From the NCBI RefSeq assembly GCF_900105325.1, contig NZ_FNSU01000003.1, forward strand, positions 2,976,001 to 3,040,000: a stretch of 64,000 bases of DNA, in the 5' to 3' direction. The translations under genes and the position numbers were made by a program. How positions within the stretch are numbered: position 1 is the stretch's first letter; every line of letters starts with the position of its first letter. Under the pieces are notes generated by a model. That model did no database searches. It was not told where the DNA came from and saw only the letters and a list, made by a program, of their open reading frames with translations. Source of the stretch: Pseudomonas marginalis. Its GTDB lineage: Bacteria; Pseudomonadota; Gammaproteobacteria; Pseudomonadales; Pseudomonadaceae. Below are positions 32,588-43,044 of this stretch, one piece after another.

Positions 32588-35428
32588 ATGACCATCAATC
32601 TCAGCACCGCCAATGAGTTCATCGCCCGCCACATCGGCCCGCGCCAGGAAGATGAGCAGCAGATGCTCGCCAGCCTGGGCTTCGATTCCCTGGAAGCCCT
32701 GAGCGCCAGCGTGATCCCGGAAAGCATCAAGGGCACCAGCGTGCTCGGCCTGGAAGACGGCCTGGGCGAAGCCGAGGCCCTGGCCAGGATCAAGGCCATT
32801 GCCAGCCAGAACCAACTGTTCAAGACCTACATCGGCCAGGGCTACTACAACTGCCATACGCCGTCGCCGATCCTGCGCAACCTCCTGGAAAACCCGGCCT
32901 GGTACACCGCCTACACCCCCTACCAGCCAGAAATTTCCCAAGGCCGCCTGGAAGCGCTGCTGAACTTCCAGACCCTGATCAGCGACCTCACCGGCCTGCC
33001 GATCGCCAACGCCTCGCTGCTCGATGAAGCCACCGCCGCCGCCGAAGCCATGACCTTCTGCAAGCGCCTGAGCAAGAACAAGGGCAGCAACGCCTTCTTC
33101 GCCTCGGTCCACAGCCACCCGCAAACCCTCGACGTACTGCGCACCCGTGCCGAGCCGCTGGGCATCGACGTGGTGGTCGGCGATGAGCGCGAACTGACCG
33201 ATGTCAGCCGGTTCTTCGGCGCCCTGCTGCAATACCCGGCCAGCAACGGTGACGTGTTCGACTACCGCGCGCTGACCGAGCGTTTCCATACCGCCAACGC
33301 CCTGGTGGCCGTGGCTGCCGATCTGTTGGCCCTGACCCTGCTGGCCCCGCCGGGTGAGTTCGGCGCCGATGTGGCAATCGGCAGCGCGCAACGCTTCGGC
33401 GTGCCGCTGGGCTTCGGTGGCCCGCACGCGGCGTACTTCTCCACCAAGGATGCGTTCAAGCGCGACATGCCGGGGCGTCTGGTCGGTGTGTCGGTAGACC
33501 GCTTCGGCAAGCCGGCCCTGCGCCTGGCCATGCAGACCCGCGAGCAACATATCCGCCGCGAGAAAGCCACCAGCAACATCTGCACCGCGCAAGTGCTGCT
33601 CGCCAACATCGCCAGCATGTATGCCGTGTACCACGGGCCCAAGGGCCTGACCCAGATCGCCAAGCGCATTCACCAGCTGACCGCGATGCTCGCCAAGGGC
33701 TTGACCGCGCTGGGCCTCAAGGTCGAGCAGGCACACTTCTTCGACACCCTGACCCTGCACACCGGCGCCGACACCGCTGCGCTGCACGACAAGGCCCGCG
33801 CCCAGCGCATCAACCTGCGCGTGGTGGACGCCGAGCGGGTTGGCCTTTCGGTCGACGAAACCACTACCCAGGCCGATATCGAAACCCTGTGGACGATCTT
33901 TGCCAATGGCAAAGCCCTGCCGGACGTCAACGCCACGGTGGACAGCCGCCTGCCCGCCGCATTGCTGCGCCAGTCGCCGATCCTCAGCCATCCGGTGTTC
34001 AACCGTTATCACTCGGAAACCGAGCTGATGCGCTACCTGCGCAAGCTGGCGGACAAGGACCTGGCCCTGGACCGCACCATGATCCCGCTGGGCTCGTGCA
34101 CCATGAAGCTCAACGCCGCCAGTGAAATGATCCCGGTGACCTGGGCCGAGTTCGGTGCCCTGCACCCGTTCGCCCCGGCCGAGCAAAGCGCCGGCTACCT
34201 GCAACTGACCTCCGACCTGGAGGCCATGCTCTGCGCGGCCACCGGGTATGACGCGATCTCCCTGCAGCCGAACGCCGGTTCCCAGGGCGAGTACGCCGGC
34301 CTGTTGGCCATCCGTGCCTATCACCAGAGCCGTGGCGAAGCACGTCGCGACATCTGCCTGATCCCATCGTCGGCCCACGGCACCAACCCGGCCACCGCCA
34401 ACATGGCCGGCATGCGTGTGGTGGTTACCGCCTGCGACGCCCGTGGCAACGTCGACATCGAAGACCTGCGCGCCAAGGCCATCGAGCACCGTGAGCACCT
34501 CGCCGCGCTGATGATTACCTACCCGTCCACCCACGGCGTGTTCGAAGAAGGTATCCGCGAAATCTGCGGGATCATCCACGACAACGGCGGCCAGGTGTAC
34601 ATCGACGGCGCCAACATGAACGCGATGGTTGGCCTGTGCGCACCGGGTAAGTTCGGCGGCGACGTGTCCCACCTGAATTTGCACAAGACCTTCTGCATCC
34701 CCCACGGCGGTGGCGGCCCGGGCGTTGGCCCGATTGGCGTCAAGTCCCACCTCACGCCCTTCCTGCCCGGCCACGCGGCCATGGCGCGCAAGGAAGGCGC
34801 GGTGTGTGCGGCACCGTTCGGCAGTGCAAGCATCCTGCCGATCACCTGGATGTACATCAGCATGATGGGCGGCGCAGGCCTCAAGCGCGCGTCGCAGCTG
34901 GCGATCCTGAATGCCAACTACATTTCCCGTCGGCTCGAAGAGCACTACCCCGTGCTGTACACCGGCAGCAACGGCCTGGTGGCGCACGAATGCATCCTCG
35001 ACCTGCGCCCGCTGAAGGACAGCAGCGGCATCAGCGTGGATGACGTGGCCAAGCGCCTGATCGACTTTGGCTTCCACGCCCCGACCATGTCGTTCCCGGT
35101 GGCGGGTACGCTGATGATCGAGCCGACCGAAAGCGAGTCCAAGGAAGAACTGGACCGCTTCTGCGACGCGATGATCGCCATCCGCGAAGAAATCCGCGCG
35201 GTGGAAAACGGCACCCTGGACAAGGACGACAACCCGCTGAAAAACGCACCACACACCGCGGCGGAACTGGTTGGCGAATGGAGCCACCCATACAGCCGTG
35301 AACAAGCGGTGTACCCGGTCGCTTCGTTGATCGAAGGCAAGTACTGGCCACCGGTTGGCCGGGTTGACAATGTGTTTGGTGATCGCAATCTCGTATGCGC
35401 ATGCCCTTCAATCGAGAGCTACGCGTAA
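32588..35428 (+). CDS. gcvP: glycine dehydrogenase (decarboxylating), P protein
   Basis: This 946-residue PLP enzyme decarboxylates glycine and transfers the aminomethyl group to lipoylated GcvH. It is full length for the single-chain form. The PLP lysine is Lys700 in LNLHKTFCIPHGGGGPG, and the two related halves are both present. It belongs to the operon gcvH-gcvP-sdaA-gcvT. Confidence 0.97.
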   Translation: MTINLSTANEFIARHIGPRQEDEQQMLASLGFDSLEALSASVIPESIKGTSVLGLEDGLGEAEALARIKAIASQNQLFKTYIGQGYYNCHTPSPILRNLLENPAWYTAYTPYQPEISQGRLEALLNFQTLISDLTGLPIANASLLDEATAAAEAMTFCKRLSKNKGSNAFFASVHSHPQTLDVLRTRAEPLGIDVVVGDERELTDVSRFFGALLQYPASNGDVFDYRALTERFHTANALVAVAADLLALTLLAPPGEFGADVAIGSAQRFGVPLGFGGPHAAYFSTKDAFKRDMPGRLVGVSVDRFGKPALRLAMQTREQHIRREKATSNICTAQVLLANIASMYAVYHGPKGLTQIAKRIHQLTAMLAKGLTALGLKVEQAHFFDTLTLHTGADTAALHDKARAQRINLRVVDAERVGLSVDETTTQADIETLWTIFANGKALPDVNATVDSRLPAALLRQSPILSHPVFNRYHSETELMRYLRKLADKDLALDRTMIPLGSCTMKLNAASEMIPVTWAEFGALHPFAPAEQSAGYLQLTSDLEAMLCAATGYDAISLQPNAGSQGEYAGLLAIRAYHQSRGEARRDICLIPSSAHGTNPATANMAGMRVVVTACDARGNVDIEDLRAKAIEHREHLAALMITYPSTHGVFEEGIREICGIIHDNGGQVYIDGANMNAMVGLCAPGKFGGDVSHLNLHKTFCIPHGGGGPGVGPIGVKSHLTPFLPGHAAMARKEGAVCAAPFGSASILPITWMYISMMGGAGLKRASQLAILNANYISRRLEEHYPVLYTGSNGLVAHECILDLRPLKDSSGISVDDVAKRLIDFGFHAPTMSFPVAGTLMIEPTESESKEELDRFCDAMIAIREEIRAVENGTLDKDDNPLKNAPHTAAELVGEWSHPYSREQAVYPVASLIEGKYWPPVGRVDNVFGDRNLVCACPSIESYA

Positions 35429-35448
35429 CCTGAGGCTGAACTCAATCA

Positions 35449-35542
35449 AATGTGGGAGGGGGCTTGCTCCCGATGGCGGTTTTACATTCAACATCTCTGT
35501 TGACTGACACACTGCCATCGGGAGCAAGCCCCCTCCCACATT
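35449..35542. repeat. inverted REP pair (REPIN)
   Basis: AATGTGGGAGGGGGCTTGCT and its inverted copy lie between gcvP and sdaA, exactly where glyA2 sits in the P. aeruginosa operon. Confidence 0.9.
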
Positions 35543-35587
35543 GACCGAGTACCACCCAATACATAACAAGAAACCGGAGAACAACTC

Positions 35588-36964
<1,377 letters not shown>

Positions 36965-37003
36965 CGCCTAAAGGCGCGCCGGCACGTTTTTCAGGAGCTG
37001 AAC

Positions 37004-38128
37004 ATGTCCACCGAAACCCTGTTGAAAACCCCATTGCACGCCCTGCACCTCGAGCTGGGTGCACGCATGGTGCCCTTCGCCGGCTACGACATGCCGGTGC
37101 AATACCCACTGGGCGTGATGAAGGAGCACCTGCACACCCGTGAACAGGCCGGGCTGTTCGACGTGTCCCACATGGGCCAGATCCGCCTGACCGGCGCCAA
37201 TGCCGCAAAGGCCCTGGAAACCCTGGTGCCGGTCGACATCATCGACCTGCCGGTCGGCATGCAGCGCTACGCCATGTTCACCAATGACCAGGGCGGCATC
37301 CTCGACGACCTGATGGTGGCGAACCTGGGTAACGACGAACTGTTCCTGGTAGTCAACGCGGCCTGCAAGGACCAGGACCTGGCGCACCTGCGCCAGCATA
37401 TCGGCGAGCAGTGCCGCATCGAGCCGCTGTTCGAAGAACGCGCGCTGCTGGCCCTGCAAGGCCCGGCCGCAGTGAAGGTATTGGCGCGCCTGGCCCCGGA
37501 AGTCACCCGGATGACCTTCATGCAATTCGCCCCGGTGCGCCTGCTGGGCGTGGACTGCTACGTCAGCCGCTCGGGCTACACCGGTGAAGACGGTTTTGAA
37601 ATCTCCGTGCCTGCCGCCAGCGCCGAAAGCCTGGCGCGCAGCCTGCTGGCCGAGGACGAAGTGCAGGCCATCGGCCTGGGCGCCCGTGACTCGCTGCGCC
37701 TGGAAGCCGGCCTGTGCCTGTACGGCCACGACATGAACACTGAGACCACCCCGATCGAAGCCAGCCTCTTGTGGGCAATCTCCAAGGCCCGACGCACCGA
37801 CGGTGCGCGTGCCGGTGGCTTCCCGGGTGCCGACCGCATCTTCACCCAGCAGCAAACCGGTGTAAGCCGCAAGCGCGTAGGCCTGCTGCCCCAGGAACGC
37901 ACACCCGTACGTGAAGGCGCAGAGATCGTCGACGAACACGGCAGCGTGATCGGCAGCGTGTGCAGCGGTGGCTTTGGCCCGAGCCTGGGTGGCCCACTGG
38001 CCATGGGTTACCTGGACAGCGCATTCACCGCACTGGACACCGAAGTCTCTGCGTTGGTGCGTGGGAAAAAAGTGCCACTTCGTGTAAGCAAAATGCCATT
38101 TGTGCCGCAACGTTACTATCGTGGCTGA
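37004..38128 (+). CDS. gcvT: aminomethyltransferase, glycine cleavage T protein
   Basis: This 374-residue enzyme transfers the methylene group to tetrahydrofolate. Motifs FDVSHMGQIRLTG (about 47-59), YTGEDGFEISVP and LRLEAGLCLYGHDM (with the catalytic Asp in LYGHD) are intact. It is the last gene of the operon, with CAGGAG upstream. Confidence 0.96.
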   Translation: MSTETLLKTPLHALHLELGARMVPFAGYDMPVQYPLGVMKEHLHTREQAGLFDVSHMGQIRLTGANAAKALETLVPVDIIDLPVGMQRYAMFTNDQGGILDDLMVANLGNDELFLVVNAACKDQDLAHLRQHIGEQCRIEPLFEERALLALQGPAAVKVLARLAPEVTRMTFMQFAPVRLLGVDCYVSRSGYTGEDGFEISVPAASAESLARSLLAEDEVQAIGLGARDSLRLEAGLCLYGHDMNTETTPIEASLLWAISKARRTDGARAGGFPGADRIFTQQQTGVSRKRVGLLPQERTPVREGAEIVDEHGSVIGSVCSGGFGPSLGGPLAMGYLDSAFTALDTEVSALVRGKKVPLRVSKMPFVPQRYYRG

Positions 38129-38521
38129 TTGACTGTTCCTATAAGTAACGCGGTTGCGTTAACGTGCACTAATCTGTAACGCAACCGCCATAAAACAGTG
38201 CAGCAACGATAGGCATTATTATAGGAATTAACCTATAACAAGTGACCCATTCTATCGAATAAGTCGGTTCCACATTATTCAACGAAGTGTCATGAGGCCG
38301 AGCAAAACCTGGGCTTTTGCCAGGGCTTGTTTTTTCTCCATTAGTTGGCGTAGAGTTTGCCCACTGTGTTTGCATGGGTCGCTTGGAACCTGGACCTGGG
38401 CAGTAGCTGAAGTAGTTGTGCTACAACCCGTTCGACGTCTCTTACTTTCCTGCAACCCAGCCCAGTACTCTTTCATGTGAAAGGGGCTGTCATTAATTTT
38501 TAGCGTCAAGGAAATAAGAAA
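38129..38521 (+). other. 393-bp leader of the cold-shock gene, with an inverted repeat
   Basis: No gene is visible. GCGGTTGCGTTA (38150-38161) and TAACGCAACCGC (38177-38188) form a perfect 12-bp stem with a 15-nt loop and no T-run. The rest is probably promoter and a long 5' untranslated leader of the csp gene, a common arrangement in cold-shock genes. A ribosome-binding site AAGGAAAT sits about 8 bp before the ATG. Confidence 0.5.
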
Positions 38522-38734
38522 ATGGCTGATCGTCAGAGCGGTACCGTCAAGTGGTTTAACGACGAGAAAGGGTTTGGTTTTATCACTCCAGAAAGCGGTC
38601 CGGATCTGTTCGTGCATTTCCGCGCTATTCAAGGCAACGGCTTCAAAAGCCTGAAGGAAGGCCAGAAGGTCACCTTCGTTGCAGTTCAAGGCCAGAAAGG
38701 CATGCAGGCTGACGAAGTACAAGCAGAAGGCTGA
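38522..38734 (+). CDS. cold-shock protein (CspD/CapB-like)
   Basis: This 70-residue protein is a single cold-shock domain with RNP1 KGFGFIT and RNP2 LFVHF. It binds single-stranded nucleic acid and may act as an RNA chaperone. It begins MADRQSGTVKWFN and is monocistronic with a terminator. Pseudomonas has several paralogues; the exact one cannot be fixed. Confidence 0.93.
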   Translation: MADRQSGTVKWFNDEKGFGFITPESGPDLFVHFRAIQGNGFKSLKEGQKVTFVAVQGQKGMQADEVQAEG

Positions 38735-38747
38735 TCCTTCCTGCGAC

Positions 38748-38781
38748 AAAAAGCCCCTGACATGACATCAGGGGCTTTTTT
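38748..38781 (+). terminator. rho-independent terminator of the cold-shock gene
   Basis: AAAAAGCCCCTGA and TCAGGGGCTTTTTT enclose a 7-nt loop. Confidence 0.92.
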
Positions 38782-38828
38782 ATGGGCGCTATTCCGTAAA
38801 ATGATTTTTTTCCTCTGAGAGCCCTGCC

Positions 38829-39317
38829 ATGTCCAAACCCTTGCTGAGTCCCCAAGGCGAGTTCCCCGCCGTTGGCCTGGGCCGTCGCCTGGCAGCGATG
38901 TTCTATGACTTCCTGTTGTGCACCGCGCTGCTGATCGTCACCGCGTTTATCTACAAGCTGGTATGGATCGCGTTCGTGGGCGAAGCCAGGATGCGCACCC
39001 TCACCGAATCCGGCGCACTGGACGGTGACCCGCTGCTGTCGACGATTCTGTTCTTTGTGCTGTTTGGTTTCTTTGCCAAGTTCTGGACCCATTCCGGGCA
39101 AACCCTGGGCATGCAGGTCTGGGGCGTGCGCGTGCAAAACGCCGACGGCTCGCGGATCAGCCTGTGGCAGGCGCTGTTGCGCTTTGTGGTGTCGATTGCG
39201 TCATGGTTGTGCGTGGGGCTGGGGTTTGTCTGGTCGTTGTTCGACAAGCACAAACGCAGCTGGCATGACATCTACTCGGATACGCAGTTGGTGCGCATCC
39301 CGAAGCAAAAGAAATAA
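38829..39317 (+). CDS. RDD-family membrane protein
   Basis: This 162-residue protein has three or four hydrophobic segments and the RDD pattern: GLGRRLAAMFYDFLL at about 16-30, HSGQTLGMQVWGVRV in the middle and HDIYSDTQLVRI at the C-terminus. RDD proteins may transport small solutes or ions; the role is unknown. Its ATG is 48 bp after the csp terminator. Confidence 0.88.
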   Translation: MSKPLLSPQGEFPAVGLGRRLAAMFYDFLLCTALLIVTAFIYKLVWIAFVGEARMRTLTESGALDGDPLLSTILFFVLFGFFAKFWTHSGQTLGMQVWGVRVQNADGSRISLWQALLRFVVSIASWLCVGLGFVWSLFDKHKRSWHDIYSDTQLVRIPKQKK

Positions 39318-39337
39318 TACCCTTCTTATTGGAGATC

Positions 39338-39373
39338 AAAATGTGGGAAGGGGCTTGCCCCCTCCCACATTTT
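39338..39373. repeat. single REP-like hairpin
   Basis: AAAATGTGGGAAGGGGCTTG runs into its own inverted copy, making one compact hairpin between convergent genes. It may act as a terminator for both. Confidence 0.8.
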
Positions 39374-39392
39374 CAACCGAGCTCGCCTCGAT

Positions 39393-40451
39393 TCAGGCGT
39401 TACCGGCCAGCCTCAGGCGCGCAGCCTGGGTGAAATCCAGCATGCGCTTGAGCGGTCGCACGGCGTGAGGAATCACCGACGGCTCGACGAAGATCTCGTT
39501 ACTGCCCTCACGCAGGCACTGCAGCGTGCGCTCCAGCGTATTCATCGCCATCCACGGGCAGTGTGCGCAACTGCGGCACGCGGCGCCGTTACCGGCCGTG
39601 GGCGCTTCGACGAAGACCTTGTCCGGGCACAGCTGCTGCATCTTGTAGAAGATGCCGCGGTCGGTCGCCACGATGAAGGTCTTGTTCGGCAGCCGCTGTG
39701 CCGCCGCAATCAATTGGCTGGTGGAGCCCACCGCGTCGGCCAGTTCGATCACCGAGGTCGGCGATTCCGGGTGCACCAGGATCGCTGCGTCCGGGTACAG
39801 CGCCTTCATGTCTTCCAACTGCTTGGACTTGAACTCCTCGTGGACGATGCACGCACCGTCCCACAGCAGCATGTCGGCGCCGGTCTGGCGCTGGATGTAG
39901 GTACCCAGGTGCTTGTCCGGGCCCCAGATGATGGTCTCGCCGTTGTCCATCAGGCTTTCGACGATTTCCAGCGCACAGCTGGAGGTCACCACCCAATCGG
40001 CCCGGGCCTTGACCGCCGCCGAGGTGTTGGCATACACCACCACGGTGCGTTCGGGATGCTGGTCGCAGAACGCCGAAAACTCATCCACCGGACACCCCAG
40101 GTCCAGGGAGCAGGTGGCTTCCAGGGTCGGCATGAGGATGCGTTTTTCGGGGGTGAGGATTTTGGCGGTCTCGCCCATGAAACGTACACCGGCGACCAGT
40201 ACGGTCTTGGCCGGGTGGGCTGCGCCGAAGCGGGCCATTTCCAGGGAGTCGGAGACACAGCCGCCGGTTTCTTCGGCCAGGGCCTGGATCACCGGATCGC
40301 AATAGAAGTGGGCAACCAGCACCGCGTCCTGAGCCTTGAGCTCGGCAGCAATGGCGGCACGCAGGCTCGCCTCTTCCTCGGCGCTGAGGGCCTTGGGCTG
40401 CTTGGCGTCGAGGTGGGCTTGAACCAGTAGGCGTTCGGAAATGTGCGTCAT
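39393..40451 (-). CDS. nadA: quinolinate synthase A
   Basis: This 352-residue enzyme condenses iminoaspartate with dihydroxyacetone phosphate to quinolinate for NAD synthesis. The [4Fe-4S] cysteine motif CRSCAHCPWM near residue 290 and AHFYCDPVIQAL near residue 48 are intact. The ATG at 40451 gives MTHISERLLV, the normal start; the frame upstream is open but not coding. Confidence 0.95.
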   Translation of the reverse strand: MTHISERLLVQAHLDAKQPKALSAEEEASLRAAIAAELKAQDAVLVAHFYCDPVIQALAEETGGCVSDSLEMARFGAAHPAKTVLVAGVRFMGETAKILTPEKRILMPTLEATCSLDLGCPVDEFSAFCDQHPERTVVVYANTSAAVKARADWVVTSSCALEIVESLMDNGETIIWGPDKHLGTYIQRQTGADMLLWDGACIVHEEFKSKQLEDMKALYPDAAILVHPESPTSVIELADAVGSTSQLIAAAQRLPNKTFIVATDRGIFYKMQQLCPDKVFVEAPTAGNGAACRSCAHCPWMAMNTLERTLQCLREGSNEIFVEPSVIPHAVRPLKRMLDFTQAARLRLAGNA

Positions 40452-40639
40452 GTTCGCAAGACCTGCAGGCGCAGTAGCGCGAAAGTCGAGTGTACCACCG
40501 GCTCTGGAGCCCTTCGGGCGCCGCCGGACGAAGTGATTGTGTTCATCAAGCACGGGTAAAGGTGAAGCTGCGCAAGGCTACAGAATATCCAATGGTTTCA
40601 AAAGCCTAATCTGGCATTCGCGAGTGCGTCCGTCGGGCA

Positions 40640-40679
40640 AAAAAACGGGAAACCCCGACAGTGGGGTTTCCCGTTTTTT
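40640..40679. terminator. strong bidirectional terminator
   Basis: AAAAAACGGGAAACCCC and its inverted copy enclose a 6-nt loop, with T-runs in both directions. It ends the minus-strand gene at 40690. Confidence 0.92.
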
Positions 40680-40689
40680 ACGACGGCCG

Positions 40690-42264
40690 TCAGCGTATCA
40701 GTGCAGAGGGATCTTCTTGCAACATCACCGATTCATGCATGTTCGCCAGGGCGTCCTTCAAGGTCGACTCTTGCAGCGCGTCCTTGGACTTCTTGCTTTG
40801 CGTCGCCGCGTACTCCAGCAGCACCAAATAGTCGCGCTGGACCGAGGCTTGCTTGGGCACAAAGGTCTCGTCGACCAACTTGCCCAACACGTATTTCTGC
40901 GTGCGAGTGGACTGGCTGGCCTCTTGCGAAACAGAGGCGTTGGTCAGCAGGCCATCCTTATAGGCGAGGTTGGCCGAACTGCTCGCGTTGTCCTCAACCT
41001 GCACATAAAGGTAGTTTTGCGAGTTTTCATCGCGAGTCAGCCCCGGATTTTTACTGCCATCAAGGCCCTTGTGATAACTGGCCGAAAGGCTCGATTGCTG
41101 GTCCTGAGTCACGCTGCGGTCCAGTGCGCTGCTGCCGCTGACACGGGTCTTCTGCGACACGCTGTAAGCAAATCTGTCGATTTCAGAGGGGCGTATCGGG
41201 TTGGAGGATTCGCTGGCTTGCTTGAGAGAGGCCTTGAAGTCCGCCAGGCCGGTCAGCAGGCCTTGGTCAGTCGGGTTACGGGTCAGCGCGTCAGGAAGGC
41301 TTATACCTTGTGGGTAGTTGCTGTTCATGGCGCTGAACGCGTCCTTGAACATCGTCATCAGGTCCGCCTTGGCATTGCCACGCTCCTGCGCCCGGTCAAA
41401 CTGGGCCAGGTAGCTTTTCAGGGCCTTGGCCTGCTGCTGGGCATTGCCCAGGATCGCAGCGTTTTTCAGGTCTACCGCCACGTTCACTTCGCCGTCCGGA
41501 CCACTCATGCGCGTGGTGCGGCGCTGGGCGTCGGCGTGGAAGGCCAGGGTCTGGTTCTGACCGTCCAGCGTCTTCACTTTAGCGTTGAGATCAACCGAGG
41601 CCAGTACCTTGGGGTCAAACCTGGTCAGGTTACCCAGATCAATTTTAGGCGGCGTTGCGGTAAGGCCATCGATCGCTGATTGGAAGGCGCTGCCCAATTG
41701 GCCGACCGCCTTGAGTTCCTCGTCGGTCAGGCTGCCCCCTTCCACCGTTGCCTGCACGCCCAGGCCGTCGCTCTGGCTGGACAGGCTGAAGGTGACGGTC
41801 TTGCCGCTGGCGGTCTTGATACTGAGGCTGACCAAGTTGTCGGCGCTGCTGTGCAGCAGCGTCTGGTCGACTTTGATCTCACCAGCATTTTGCGCGCGGT
41901 CGGCGCTCGCGTAGAGCACAGACTGAGAAATGTTCGTACCGCTCTTGGCGAACAGCTCCACAAGGCCGGCGCCCAGGCCATTGAAGCGATTGGCTGTCGA
42001 CAATGAATTGAAATTGGTATTGATCGCCTTGCTGAGGGCGTCCTGGCTGTCGCTCTCCCACGCTCGCACGACCTCCTGGCCAGGCAGTTGGCCGCGACGC
42101 GAGTAGGTGTCGGCAAGCGTATCAGACATCACATTGCCCAGGCTGACGACCGAAGAGGGTCGTACAACGGCGGTAGAGGTGGTCTGCGCAAGACCGACGG
42201 TGGAAGGTTCAGCAGGCCGGATAACCAATGTATTGACGGAGCTGATAGGCGAAAGCGTAGTCAT
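40690..42264 (-). CDS. large conserved protein of unknown function, 524 residues
   Basis: The ATG at 42264 has AGGGAT about 4-6 bp upstream. The protein begins MTTLSPISSVNTLVI, has no signal peptide or membrane segment, and is rich in Ser, Ala, Gln and Asp with a helical C-terminal third. A central part contains LGVQATVEGGSLTDEELKAV and a motif ending LAFHADAQRRTTRMSGPDGE. I do not recognise a domain. It is divergent from the biosynthetic operon at 42466, with a 200-bp gap. It could be an independent gene. Confidence 0.6.
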   Translation of the reverse strand: MTTLSPISSVNTLVIRPAEPSTVGLAQTTSTAVVRPSSVVSLGNVMSDTLADTYSRRGQLPGQEVVRAWESDSQDALSKAINTNFNSLSTANRFNGLGAGLVELFAKSGTNISQSVLYASADRAQNAGEIKVDQTLLHSSADNLVSLSIKTASGKTVTFSLSSQSDGLGVQATVEGGSLTDEELKAVGQLGSAFQSAIDGLTATPPKIDLGNLTRFDPKVLASVDLNAKVKTLDGQNQTLAFHADAQRRTTRMSGPDGEVNVAVDLKNAAILGNAQQQAKALKSYLAQFDRAQERGNAKADLMTMFKDAFSAMNSNYPQGISLPDALTRNPTDQGLLTGLADFKASLKQASESSNPIRPSEIDRFAYSVSQKTRVSGSSALDRSVTQDQQSSLSASYHKGLDGSKNPGLTRDENSQNYLYVQVEDNASSSANLAYKDGLLTNASVSQEASQSTRTQKYVLGKLVDETFVPKQASVQRDYLVLLEYAATQSKKSKDALQESTLKDALANMHESVMLQEDPSALIR

Positions 42265-42465
42265 GACGATCCCTGTCTTGAGTTGAACTGCCTTGATTAA
42301 ATCCAACCAGCCCGGCACAGGGCAAGCGATAAAAACAGTAATAGCACATTGACTCTCCCCCTGGCAGGAGGGTTTACGCTCCCCGCCGTCAAAAATCACC
42401 TCAAGCAAATCCCCGTCAGGGCCACTGCTCATACCCTTCATTTATGCGTTATAGGGAAATAACCT

Positions 42466-43035
42466 TTGAACAATCCACTGGACTTGGACAGCGTCATCAC
42501 CACCACCCGCGAAATCCTCGCGCAGCTATTGGTGATGGACCTCGCAGAGGTCGATGAGCACAGCAGCATCGTGGAGGATCTGAATGCCGACTCCCTGGAT
42601 ATCGTCGACCTGAGTTTTCAGCTTGGCCGTAACTATGGCTGCACGCTGCCTAAAACCAGCGTGCTGGACCATGCGGTAGCCGTGTTTGGCGACGTCAGCG
42701 AACTGGTCGAAAAAGGCCGTATCACCCAAGCTGGGGTAGCGCTCCTGGAGCAGAGCCTGAGCGCATTTGCACCCGGGCAACTGCGCGCCGGCATGCAGCC
42801 GGCGGACGTGTTCGCGGCCACGACGGTGCGTAACTGGGCCGTGCAATGCTACCGGATGTTCGACCACCTGCCCGCGACCTGCCCTGAATGCAATGCCGAC
42901 CAGGCGCGTCTGAATGAGCGTCGCCAGGTGGTGTGCGGCGGTTGCAGCGCGCGCTTGACGCCGATGGAAGGCGACGACATTTCTCGCCATCTGGTTGAGC
43001 AGTTTGCCGCGTCCCGCTTGCCGGAAGCGGTCTAG
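42466..43035 (+). CDS. acyl carrier protein with C-terminal zinc ribbon
   Basis: This 189-residue protein begins at a TTG with AGGGA about 8 bp upstream. The first 85 residues are a carrier-protein domain with the phosphopantetheine site DSLD (Ser43). An extension of about 100 residues follows, containing CPEC (Cys139, Cys142) and CGGC (Cys157, Cys160), which would form a zinc ribbon. Standalone ACPs are about 80 residues, so the extension is unusual. It is the first gene of the operon, 9 bp ahead of the first ketosynthase gene. It should carry the growing acyl chain; the ribbon may dock a partner. Confidence 0.82.
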   Translation: MNNPLDLDSVITTTREILAQLLVMDLAEVDEHSSIVEDLNADSLDIVDLSFQLGRNYGCTLPKTSVLDHAVAVFGDVSELVEKGRITQAGVALLEQSLSAFAPGQLRAGMQPADVFAATTVRNWAVQCYRMFDHLPATCPECNADQARLNERRQVVCGGCSARLTPMEGDDISRHLVEQFAASRLPEAV

Positions 43036-43044
43036 GAGTTCTGC

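Noticed and set aside
32555..35305. 916-codon open frame antisense to gcvP
   Set aside because: The sense strand encodes a full-length, motif-complete GcvP; the antisense frame is composition-driven and has no recognisable domain.
42340..42380. sigma-70 promoter before the ACP gene (TTGACT at 42349)
   Set aside because: The spaced -10 hexamer is poor (GTTTAC or TTTACG), so the promoter cannot be placed with confidence.
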